The translations under genes and the position numbers were made by a program. DNA of 64,000 nt, from NCBI RefSeq assembly GCF_945859685.1, contig NC_079147.1:232806765-232870764 (forward strand), in the 5' to 3' direction. The notes under the pieces are model-generated. The model was given only the letters and a program-made list of their open reading frames with translations, was not told the origin of the DNA and did not search any database. Shown piece after piece: positions 9,502 to 19,375 of the stretch (within the stretch, counting starts at the first letter, position 1; every line of letters begins with the position of its first letter). Origin of the DNA: Eupeodes corollae. Taxonomy: Eukaryota; Arthropoda; Insecta; Diptera; Syrphidae.

Positions 9502-12073
9502 GATTGTTGGGGGCAGCAAACGAGAGAGGGGGGAGAAGTGTTTCCACTAAGGCACCTCTCCTTATCCGGGTGGCTGCGGACGAATTCTCGAGATGGAATT
9601 TACAGTGGCGTCTACGATTCCAGTAAAGTTGAACTACTTAGTGAACACCTGATAGGGCTTCTTCGACATATTCGGAGCCCAGGCCTGTAAGGATCGGTTT
9701 ATCCGGCTCCCCTTCCTTGGAGTTATACTAAGGATCTGGCCCTCCAAGTTGGGGGTTGTGCAGTCGGAGTGACTTCCTGACCACGTAAAAGCTTTCATAG
9801 TTGCGAAGCACCAACAAGCCTCGGATACGGACGGATTCACTGTTGACAACCCACGCAAACGAAATAAGGAGAACGAACTTCGGATCTGTACGTGGAATGT
9901 TAGGTCCCTCAACAGACCACGTGCAGCCGAACAATTAGCGGGAGCCCTAAACTGCTGCAAGGCAGATATTACAGCCATTCAAGAAGTGCGATGGGATGGA
10001 CCGGAAAAACGCAAACTAAAAGACTACAATATCTACTACGGCGACTGCTACCGAGAACAAAGACAGCGTCTATTTGGGTGTGGATTTGTTGTTGGAACTA
10101 GGCTCAGGCGCGCATGCCCCAACAGAGGAGAAAGATGAAGACAGCAAAGACATATTCTTCGAACTCTTATACAAGACTTGTGAGCAGTACCCTGGCTATG
10201 ACATTAAAATTGTCTTAGTATATTTTAATGCCAAGCTAGTAAGAGAAGACATCTTTGGTGGCATAATCGGGAGATACAGCCTGAGCTAGACTACCTCCGA
10301 CAACGGATTCAGCCAACATCGACTTCACTACCACTACCTCGTTGTAGCCAAAGTACGGCTACGGATATCCAGATCCAAGAAAAAACTACTGTGAGAAGTT
10401 TGGACTTTAGACGGTTACAATCGCAAGAGACTGCCATGTCCTTTTCCGATCGAGCCTTTAATAACCTATGAAGTGCTAGGTTTCACACGGCCACCACAGC
10501 GAAATCCCTGGTTTGACGACGAATGCCGGCAAGCGGACGCAGCGAAACAAGAGGCATACAAAACGGCGCTGCACAAAAGGACTAGAGCTGCTCGCGAGCT
10601 CTATGAGCAGAAGAGGAGAGAGGAACACCGGCTTCTTAGATGGAAAAAACGAGAGCATGAGAAGCGCGCGATCAAGGAGATAGAGGGATGTCACAACAGG
10701 AATAAGGTTCGTAAATTTAAAAATAAAAAGTTAAAAAAACCTCCCAAGGGTACCAGCCACGACCCGAAGCCTGTAAAGACGATCAGGGGAACATCGTAGT
10801 AGAACCGCAGTCGTTGATCAACAATTCCGCCTGCCCGACCTTAACGAAGTGAAGATAGCTATGTATATCTAAACTTAAATCAAACGAAGCTGCTGGAGCT
10901 GACGGAATCATTGCCGAACCGCTGCAGGTAATGACTTAGTAGGGATCATGCAACAACTCATCTGCAAAATATGGTCGGAAGAACGCATGCCCGATGAGTG
11001 GAATCTCAGCATAGTATGCCCGATAATTAAGAAAGGAGATCCTCTAAATTGCCAACTACACAGGCATCAGTCTCCTTGATATTGCATATAAGATCCTCTC
11101 TGCCGTGTTATGTGAACGTCTGAAGCCATTCGTCAACAACCTGATTTGTCCTTATCAGTGTGGCTTTAGACCAGGAAAGTCCACTATTGACCAAATATTC
11201 ACGCTATGGCAGATCTTGGAAAAACCCAGGAACTTCAAATCGATACCCACCATCTCTTTATCGATTTTGAAGCCGCGTATGACAGCATCTATAGGGAAGA
11301 GCTCTACCGAGCAATGTCTAGTTTTGGCATCCCTGTCAAACTTATCCGTTTGTGCAGAATGACGGTGGAGAATGCACGCTGCTCTATTAAGGTTGGAAAA
11401 GATCTTACCGATGCATTTGATGTTAAAAAAGATTTTAGACAAGGCGATGCACTGTCATGCGACTTCTTCAACATCGTTCTGGAAATAATTGTGCAAAACT
11501 CAACCGTCAACACTAGAGGCAGAATCTTCCAAAGGTCCATCCGATTACTCAGATACGCTAATTGGAAGATAAAAAGCGTGATGTCTGTGGAGCGTTCTAA
11601 AATCACCATCTATAAGACACTCATCATACCGGTTCTAATTTATGGCGCTGAGGCCTGGACCCTGTCGAAGAAAGATGAGAGCGTCTTAGGATGTTTCGAG
11701 AGAAAATTTATTCGGGTGATTTTTGGTCTCGTACGCATAGATGGAGAATAGAGGAAAAGATATAAAGACGAACTGTACGGGCTGTACAGCGACACTGTCC
11801 TAATTAGCAGAATTAAAGTCCAACGGCTTAGATGGCTAGGTCATGTAGAGCGGATGGACATCAACGCTCCAGCCCGGAAGGTCTTCGAATCCAATCCCGA
11901 GGGACGGCGCAGTAGAGGAAGACCGTGACTCAGGTGGCGCACCCAGGTGGGGGAGGACCTCAACCAACTTTGCGTGCGAAACTGGAGACAGCTAGCTAGG
12001 GACCGAACTGTCTGGAGACGCATGTTGGTTGAGGCCCAGGTCCGCCCGTACTGTAGCGCCACCTTAAGTAAGT
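9502..12073 (+). mobile_element. RTE-clade non-LTR retrotransposon, copy C (subfamily 1, full length with internal deletions)
   Basis: The order is 5' UTR (9502-9780), endonuclease with TWNVRSLN and TAIQEVRWDG motifs (about 9890-10060), linker with NPWFDDECRQAD (10473-10799), and RT from about 10860. RT shows a PYQCGFRPGKST segment at about 11145-11185 and Phe-Glu-Ala-Ala-Tyr-Asp (catalytic Asp region) at about 11260-11285. The C-terminus ends with the conserved Trp-Leu-Gly-His-Val-Glu segment at about 11835. The tail is AAGTAAGT. Two deletions are clear: the endonuclease C-terminus near 10275-10310, and the palm at about 11550-11590, where the Tyr-Ala-Asp-Asp box is reduced to Tyr-Ala. Other stops are present. 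Flanked by a candidate 11-bp target-site duplication. Confidence 0.87.
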
Positions 12074-12084
12074 AAGATAAGGAA
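12074..12084 (+). repeat. Candidate target-site duplication, right copy (AAGATAAGGAA)
   Basis: Second copy of the 11-bp sequence at 9491-9501, immediately 3' of the RTE copy C tail. Confidence 0.5.
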
Positions 12085-12403
12085 CAAACGATGGGATGTG
12101 GACAACAATTATTTGTAGTTGATATACCTGCTGGTTCTTGAGATGTGAAAGACGGTTGAAGTGTCAAAACGTTGGTTTTTAAAAATCGAATGGACTTCAT
12201 GAAATTCCAATGAAAAGTTGAAAACATATTTTAAATAAATAACTTTTGTGTGCAATGTATATTGCCGAAGCGCACAACTGCGCATTATCTAGAGGTTGTT
12301 CAAATCTATAGAAAAAAGTCAGTTGGCAGGGTCTATAACGCTAATCGACCATTGAACGGAACGTTATTCCAAGAATTATTTTCCAAGAAAAATGGTTCAA
12401 AAA
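12085..12403. other. Short unassigned interval
   Basis: This is unique-looking sequence between RTE copy C and the TTCAA repeat. A 71-codon open frame at 12250-12465 has no recognisable domain and runs into the low-complexity repeat, so it is not called as a gene. Confidence 0.3.
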
Positions 12404-12608
12404 TGTCATCATTTCACAATTCCACTGTTCTACTAGTCAACATTTTTTTCAATCCAACTTTTTAAACTTTGAACTATTCTATTATTCAAACTTTTGACCA
12501 TTCGACAGTTCAACTTTTCAAGCTTTCAATTATTCAACTTTTAAACATTCAATTATTTTATTTTTTTCAAGCTTTCAATTTATTAAATTTTCAATTCAAC
12601 TTTCTACT
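12404..12608 (+). repeat. TTCAA/CTTTT-rich short-unit repeat, left block
   Basis: Imperfect units of the type TTCAACTTTTCAA and CTTTCAATTATTCAA follow one another, with variable length of roughly 12-25 bases. The same unit type reappears at 13686-13810, on the far side of the mariner-like element. The two blocks were probably one array before insertion. Confidence 0.65.
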
Positions 12609-12609
12609 T

Positions 12610-13661
12610 TATGAGTGATTGCCCTCTTAAGTGCTTGCATAGATGTTAGGCGATGAGTGTAGACTTGGGCATTTGAATGTCTCCAAAGAAAAAAAACACA
12701 AGGTGTTAAATCGGGAATCTTGGTGGCCAGGTAATGTCTCCTCGTAAAGAAAGAAGATGCCCTGGAAACATCTTTCTCTAAGTGGTTAGTGAACGCCGTG
12801 AAGTGTGTGCTGTGGCTCCATCTTAATGGAACCAGACTTCTTTGTGGTTCCTAGTAAACTGATTTAAGTTTGGTTGGAGGAAGGTCTCAATCGTGTGACA
12901 GTAGCGATCAGCTTTATTTGTAACTTTTTGCCCATTTTCTTCGAAAAAATACGGACCTAACACACCAAACTGTCACATAAGGGCTGTGAAGTGGTCGTTG
13001 ATGCATTTCTTGAGGGTTTTCTGTTGCAAATTTTGTTTATTTACAGTACCCAATAAATGGAAATGGGCCTTATCAGGCGAAATTAAAACAGAACCAACCG
13101 GAATGTTTTGAAGAATGTCTTCGCAAACAGCTCTGCGAGTTTCAAAATCTCTCTCACTTAATTCTTGTGTGATCATCATTTTATTTGGATGCATATGAAG
13201 ATTTGTGTGGAAAATTCGTCTTACACTCCTATCAGACAATCCAAGGCCAGATGCATGTTTAAGTGTTGAACGTCTCGAGGATAGGTGCACTTACAAGTGC
13301 CACATTATCCAGCGTTATTGCGGTTAAAGGTCGGCCAGACGATTTTTTCCTTAGCGCATAACCCGTTGCTCTAAAATTTGACACCCAAACTTGAATTGTT
13401 ATTCTATCCGGAACAAGATCATGTAGTCTAAGTTGAAATCGTATGCGAAATGCTCGCTGAGTAGTAATCGCAGAACCACCATTCCGGATATATTTCTCAA
13501 CGACAAATGCGCGATGCTCACCGTGCCACGCCGTTATGATTACTAAAAACGAAACGGCACGTAGACCTCCATCTATCTATACCCGGAATACCATTTTATC
13601 TATAAATAGCTTTAAATATAAACGTCTAAAAATACGGGCGGTTTTTTTGCCAGCCCCTGTA
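12610..13661 (-). mobile_element. Mariner-like (DD41D-type, IS630/Tc1/mariner superfamily) transposon, decayed
   Basis: The minus strand encodes most of a mariner-type transposase. An N-terminal helix-turn-helix part contains TTQRAFR and SNFRATG (about 13360-13470). Then come SDRSVRRI and LHMHPNKM (about 13190-13245) and the first catalytic region, Ser-Pro-Asp-Lys-Ala-His-Phe-His (consensus Ser-Asp-Glu-Ala-His, about 13045-13075). Asp-Gly-Ala-Thr-Ala-His-Thr (about 12800-12830) carries the second Asp, and the third region with Trp-Pro-Pro-Arg is near 12720. Frameshifts and stops break it. The end near 13645-13661 reads GCCAGCCCCTGTA, a plausible terminal repeat. The matching left end is missing, so the 3' side was deleted. 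Confidence 0.75.
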
Positions 13662-13685
13662 GTTTTTATTTTCTAGTTTGCTACT

Positions 13686-13810
13686 ACTCGCAACTTTCAA
13701 CTTTTCAAACTTTCAACAGTTGATATTTGCAGTTATTTGACTTTTTAAACTTTCAACTATTCGCTATTCAATTATTTAACTTTTCAAACACTTTAATGTT
13801 TAAATTTTCC
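13686..13810 (+). repeat. TTCAA/CTTTT-rich short-unit repeat, right block
   Basis: The same imperfect unit type (CTTTCAACTTTTCAAACTTT) as the block at 12404-12608, resuming about 25 bases beyond the right end of the mariner-like element. Confidence 0.65.
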
Positions 13811-14002
13811 ACCATTTTGAAGGAAATTTGTTCGCAAATATGTACAAGACTAAAAAATGTGTCAGTTATAATATGTCTACAACTAACGGCGTATTCAGTT
13901 TTACGATTTGAGTTTATTTTAACCGTTTCTAACTTAAAATACAAGTTAGCATTAGTAGCGGTCAATTTTTAAAAATCACGACGAATAATCCAACTATTAC
14001 TT

Positions 14003-15876
14003 ACTAACCTACTTGAGGTGGCACTTCAGTCCTGTGTCCCGACTAGCTAGATGTCTCCATTTTCGCGCTCCAAGTTGGATGAGTTCACTCTACACTTGAG
14101 CGTGCCAACTGATCTTCCTCTACTGCGCTGTCCTGTGGGTGACGATTCTAAGACTTTCCGGGCCGGTGCATGTTTGCCAAGCAATCAACGTTACCCAGCC
14201 ATCTTAGTCGTTGGTCTTTTACCTTTCTGACTAAGTCTACGTCGTTGTACAGCCCTTACCATTCGTCGTTCCACCTTCTCCTCTATTCCCCTTCTATGCA
14301 TAAGGGACCGTAGATTACACGAACAACTTTTCTCTCGAAACGAACCAACATGCTTCTGCACTATATAGCAGGACGGTGATGATGAGGGTCTTATATAGCG
14401 TAATCTTGTCACCCAAGAGAGGGCTTTGCTACTCAATTGCTTTCTTAATTCAATGAAATAGCGGTTAGCAAGAGTTATTCTGCCTTTGACTTCAGCGCTA
14501 TTGTTGTTTTCTGCGTTTACAGCGGAGCCTTGAGTCCTTAAGTCCTTGACTACCTCAAAGTTAAGTTTGTCGATGGTAACGTTTTGACCAAGACATCGGT
14601 GTTGTAGAACCTTTCTTTCTCATTGACCGTTAAACCCATTTTCCCGCTTCTGCCTTAATACTCACAAAAGCCCCATTGACATCACGCTGAGTTCTTCAGA
14701 TTATGTCAATGTCATCAGAATTTGCTAGTAATTGGACAGACTTTTCAAAGATACCGCCTCTAATGTTGACGTGTGAGCTCTTCACTATTCTTTAAAGTAC
14801 GATATTAAATGTGAACGCATCAACTTGTCTAAAGCTTTTTTTGACCTCAAAAAGGTCTGTTAAGTTGTTTCCAACCTTTACGGAGCAAAGCGAATTCAAC
14901 ATGGTCATCCTGGATAAACGGACGAGTTTGGCTAGGATGCCAAAACTAGACATCGCTCTATACAGCTCGTCCCTGTAGATGTTGTCATATGCGGCCTTGA
15001 AATCGATGAAAAGATGGTGGGAATCGATTTGATTTTCTTGTGTTTTTCCCAGAATCTGTAATGTGAATATTTGATCCACTGTGGATTATCCTGTTCTAAA
15101 AGGACCTATCAGGTTGTTGACGATTGGCTTTAGACGTTTACATATTACGGCAGAGAAGATTTTGAAAGCGATGTCAAGTTTGTGCAGTTTAGAGTGTCTC
15201 CTTTTTTGAGAATCGGGCAAACAATACTAAGGTTCCATTCATTGGACATGTTTTCTTCCGAACATATCTTACAGATAAGTTGGTGCATGCCCCTTTCTAA
15301 ATTATCTCCAGCTGCTTTAAAGAGCTCGGCCTCCAAGCCATCCGCTCCAGCGGCTTTGTTAGACTTCAGCTTAGATATGGTAATCTGTACTTCGCCTAAG
15401 TCGTGAAGACGGTGTTGTTGGCTTTTGTCGTCCATGTTGATTGAGCCATCCTGCCTGACAGCTGAATTCAGTTCGTCGTCGCCATTATACAGTCTGCACA
15501 AGTGGTCCTTCAATATGCTCAGTATTGACAGTGGTATCACTATGATGTTTCCACTTTCGACTTTGCAGCCTTCGGTCCAAGGTTTATGTTCTTGTGAATT
15601 TCGTTTTGCATGTTCATAGAACTTTCGAACTCCATTACTGCTTTTGAACCCCTAAACGTCTTTGACAGCTCGCTTCTTATGCTCTCTTTTTCCCTCTAAG
15701 TTCATCTTGCCTCTTCTGCTAAAGAAGCTTCTGACTGTTCTCGTCCTCCTATGAAGCGCCGCTTTGTGTGCCTGTTCTTTGACTGCATTTGCCTGCCGAC
15801 ATTCCTCATCAAAACAGGGGTTCCCTGTTGGTGGTTTCTTGAAACCCAACATTTCAGAGACCGTTTCTCTCAATTA
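14003..15876 (-). mobile_element. RTE-clade non-LTR retrotransposon, copy D (subfamily 2, 5' truncated)
   Basis: The minus strand has the linker start (Met-Leu-Gly-Phe-Lys-Lys-Pro-Pro, NPCFDEECRQA) at 15652-15873. The RT fingers with Ala-Ala-Gly-Ala-Asp-Gly and WNLSIVCPILKKGD lie at 15145-15540. The palm with Phe-Lys-Ala-Ala-Tyr-Asp is at 14792-15079, and a mutated active site (Tyr-Ala replaced, Asp-Asp kept) is at about 14705-14735. The C-terminal Trp-Leu-Gly region is at about 14190. The 3' end has ACTTACTAACCTACTT at about 14003-14018, a degraded (AAGT)n tail. The 5' end is cut exactly at the start of the linker, so the endonuclease is missing. Residue choices match copies F and G rather than A and C. 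Confidence 0.85.
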
Positions 15877-16097
15877 TTAATTTTCAAAAATGTTAAGGTG
15901 GTAATGCTCGCTTGAAGAACATCAATATTTGTTTCGTTTCGGCTAAAAGCATAAGTTGACAACATTTACCAACAGCAACTTATTTATAGATATGCGTTTT
16001 GAACAATTATCTTGGAAATAGAACAGAACTAACCAAATTCGTCATGTTAAAGCCGATTACCTATATTTCTGATAACTTTTTATACAAAAAATATATG

Positions 16098-16393
16098 AAT
16101 GAGTTGGCGCAACAGTCCGTTGAGAACTAAAACCTAGTGACTTACTCCTTACCATTCCTGTGTGCGAGTAATGTTGTCAGGGATGGAGGGAACCTACAGT
16201 TTTAAGCCGAATCCGAACGGCTTAATTGAGAAAGCACTTTTCATGACAAGAATTACTCTTGGAGAATTTATCAATTACTCGCAAGAGGCAGTACCCGTGA
16301 AAATTTGTTTTGATGATACAGTCATTTATTGAACCCAAAAACTCTGGCATGGCATGACAGTAAAACGCACTAACCATCATGCCACGGATACTA
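16098..16393 (-). mobile_element. tRNA-derived SINE, copy 1
   Basis: On the minus strand the element starts at about 16393 with a tRNA-like head. An A-box-like TGGTTAGTGCG lies at 16366-16376 and a B-box-like GGGTTCAAT at 16328-16336. A tRNA-unrelated body of about 190 bases follows, ending in GTTGCGCCAACTCATTCAT near 16098. A second diverged copy in the same orientation lies at 36131-36380. The two share the head, a body block with TTCTTGTCATGAAAAGTGCTT (19 of 21 bases) and a CCTGACAA block. Pol III promoter boxes plus a dispersed second copy make a SINE the best reading. The 3' end resembles LINE-type tails but no partner LINE is proven. Confidence 0.7.
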
Positions 16394-17599
16394 GTTCTTA
16401 TAGTTTAAACAAATGTTTTAGGTCTTTAATTATATCGACTTTTATTTTCTCTGTTCCCACCTTTCGACGTCGCTCGTCATAGATAATATCTGTTTGAATT
16501 TAGCCTTAAAGTTAAAGTATAATGGACGTTGGAAACCATACACAGTTTAAGAGAAATCTATTTTTCATGCTATTGTTATTAATATCTTTGAGTCAATTAT
16601 TTTTATGCGAAAAATAGGAAACAAATCTTGTATGAATTATGTTGCCACAAAATATACAAAGTTTTTAATTTGTTTTCGTTCTCAGTTTTAGAAATGGACA
16701 AGTTGATTCATTACTATCCGTTTACTGTGTGTAGCTTTAGTACTTTATTCTGAAAAATGACAATAGCATAGATACTATCCATGCCATTTTCAAGTTATTA
16801 CAATAACTAGAAAAAAAAGTTTAAAAGCTATAAACGCCATTAAATCGCAAAATATATCAACTTCGTGTTTTTATACGTTTTATTTATTATTTATGTAATG
16901 ACCTTTCTTTTTACCTACGTGAAGGTAAATTACCCATTATTTTGAAATTATAGAATACGTGTTAGTTCTTCTTGTCCACAAACAAAATAAAAGATTAGGC
17001 ATTTTTAAAGCTAAAAGCCATTTTAGGAATCTATCGAATTTATACAAGGTATTCATCCTTAATATACGTTTGTTAGATATTAAAGCCATATCAAATTTCG
17101 AGTCTTTAAAAAAATGACGAACAATTATTTTTCGAAGTTAGGTTATGAGAGATTATTTTTGCTTTCACTAAAAATTGAAAAATAGTAAACAATTTACGTT
17201 CGACGCTGTATATTTAAGACTGATGAAAGTGCAGAAAAAATGTTCACCTACGTTTCTTCAAAAATAAAATCATGATTATTTGTAATAATTCAAACTTAAT
17301 TAATTTTCAAATTTGTAAGACGGCCAACGCTCCCAATCAGCAATAATTTTTTTAAACCTGCCACAGAACTTTTTAGTTCAGTAGTAGCACTAAAATATTT
17401 TGTATTTCCAACTTAATATCTAGAAGTTAACATTTTCGGGTTAACGTCGTTTGTCGGGTAGTTGAATTTAAGTACATATTATTACAATCATTAGTTTCAA
17501 ATCAAAATATGGTGAAAATTTTAAGAAAATTTTGACTAGTTCATTTCGGTATGGAAAGGCTACAGTGATAAAATTTGCAAGTCCTTCAAAACTGGCGCT
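16394..17599. other. AT-rich non-coding stretch
   Basis: No frame above about 60 codons has coding character, and I see no recognisable repeat or RNA gene. Confidence 0.5.
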
Positions 17600-18540
17600 G
17601 TTTTCTCCAATGAACACCTAGATGATTTCCGCATCTGTTAACCAAGGAAGGCAACTATAAATTCCTTTAATCAGGGACATCTGCCCAAGAAGTGCTGGAT
17701 GTTTTCTTCCACTCTTAAGCTGCACACAGTACATGATGGTGATTCGTTCTAGCCAAATCCGTTTCCATTAAACTTGATTAAATCACATCTTGCCTTTAAA
17801 ATCCAGGTGATCTTGTTCAGTTCGAAACCATCGTTAATATAAATCTTTCCTCTTAAATGATCCAGATGATTGTAGAGGCACGTACTGCTCTCAGAAGCCC
17901 AACGTTAGTTTTCTTCTTTACCTTCTGATTCCAGCCGCAATAGATCATTGCCTTTTTGGATTCAATCAATTTGAGAAATAGATCAGTCCAAAACAATATC
18001 TAAGATTGTTCAATTCCTTTACGCAGAACAATTTTTCCCTCAAAAGTATTTTTGTTAGCTGATCCAGTAGTATTGTTGCACTGTATTTGAATATTGTTTT
18101 TGATATATATCTGAGGTGAAGATCAAGGGTATAGTAATGTCCGTCCTTCGCCCCAGTTTCCATTGCCAAAAAGTTGGACTAAATGTAGGCAATTTTAAAA
18201 TTCGTTTCAAAAAATAGCGCTGAAGTTTATCCACTTCTTCGAACATTCCAAAGCCCTAGATCTGAGTACCACAGTTTGAATAGCTTTACAAAAAGCCTAA
18301 AATAGTTTCCATTAGGTTTTAAAGTTGATATTTCTTTTTGCTAGAAAGCATTTCCACATCGAGTTTATGCTGTTCTTGGTTGCATTGACATCTTTGGTGA
18401 AAGAAAAACTCCTTAATAAGTATAGTTGGAGCCAATTCGAATTCTTTCTGCATTTAATGTCCAATTTTCTTGACTAGATAACCTTCCACCATTTCTTAAC
18501 ATCATTACCTCGGATTTAGATAGATAACTTTAGCTAAGTA
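17600..18540 (-). mobile_element. Non-LTR retrotransposon (I/Outcast-like), RT thumb to C-terminus
   Basis: The minus strand reads from just after the RT active site (Leu-Ser-Lys-Ser-Glu-Val-Met, about 18505-18535) through a Tyr-Thr-Tyr-x-Gly-Val segment (about 18420). It continues into a Lys-Leu-Gln-Arg-Tyr-Phe-Leu-Lys motif (about 18205-18235). A Cys-Thr-Val-Cys-(x)9-His-(x)4-Cys zinc-knuckle-like C-terminus lies at about 17690-17735. Many stops and frameshifts are present. The same family appears at 18600-19373/22440-23335 and at 48900-50115. It lies head-to-head with the next copy across about 18560. The clade call is tentative; the non-LTR nature is firm. Confidence 0.65.
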
Positions 18541-18599
18541 TTGTATACTAAATTATCCAATTGGATTGAAAGCAAGGTCATTTTAACTGAGTTTCAAGG

Positions 18600-19373
18600 A
18601 GGGTTCAGAAAAAAATCACTAAACATCAAATATTTTCTTTTGCGAATATAGCCCGTAATTTACAAGAAGAATGGCAAAAAGACTTTGGGACAACATTCGA
18701 ATCTATTCCTAGGGAAGCTCTCTTATACAAGCTCATCACAGCAATGTATAAAGTAAAACGTGGCACGAGTGTGGGATGGAAAACAGCTTTTCGATGAGTT
18801 ACAGACCTCAATGGGAGCTAAGCAAGGATACAGTTTAAGCGCCCTACTGTTTGGTCTTTACATAAGAGATTTAACAAACTCAGTGAGGGGTGGTATAGTA
18901 CTTAGTGGAAAATCCATTCCTGGTCTCATACATGCTGACGATATAATCTTCATGGCCCCTGGCCGAATCTATAGACGGAATGCAGCTAACGATGAATAGA
19001 CTACATTGCTATTGGAAAATCTGGAACCTATTAGTTAATTCATCAAAGTCCAAAATAATGGTATTTAGAAGCGTTGGTGGGAGATAAGTCGTAAAAATAG
19101 TTAAGAAGTACAAGTATCTGAGTGTATTGATTACCTCGAACCTGGATCTCTCCTTTTTCTGCTTGAATTCGGTGAACTCTGAAGGCAAAATGTTCTCGTT
19201 ATTCCTGCAAAGTTTCAGCACATTCCTTCGTATCATGAATACGAACATTGTTGGTAAACGTAAGGTGATCATCGTTATGACTGCCATCAAGGGTGCTAGT
19301 AATCGTTAGGCCAACATTGTACTCAAGAGGGCCGACCTTGATCTCACGAAACGCGCCGGAGAGTGCTCAAATG
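18600..19373 (+). mobile_element. Non-LTR retrotransposon (same family), RT palm portion, 5' half of a split copy
   Basis: The plus strand contains Ser-Ile-Pro-Arg-Glu-Ala-Leu (about 18700-18725) and Met-Gly-Ala-Lys-Gln-Gly-Tyr-Ser-Leu-Ser (18811-18840, consensus Gly-Val-Lys-Gln-Gly-Cys). The active site is His-Ala-Asp-Asp at 18931-18942 (Tyr changed to His). After a frameshift comes Asn-Ser-Ser-Lys-Ser-Lys-Ile-Met-Val-Phe at about 19035-19065. It runs up to the 3' tail of RTE copy E. The matching C-terminal part resumes at 22440, so the RTE sits within this element. It is inactive because of several frameshifts. Confidence 0.7.
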
Positions 19374-19375
19374 AC

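Noticed and set aside
12250..12465. 71-codon frame as a mariner N-terminus
   Set aside because: Similarity to helix-turn-helix parts is too weak and the frame runs into simple repeat.
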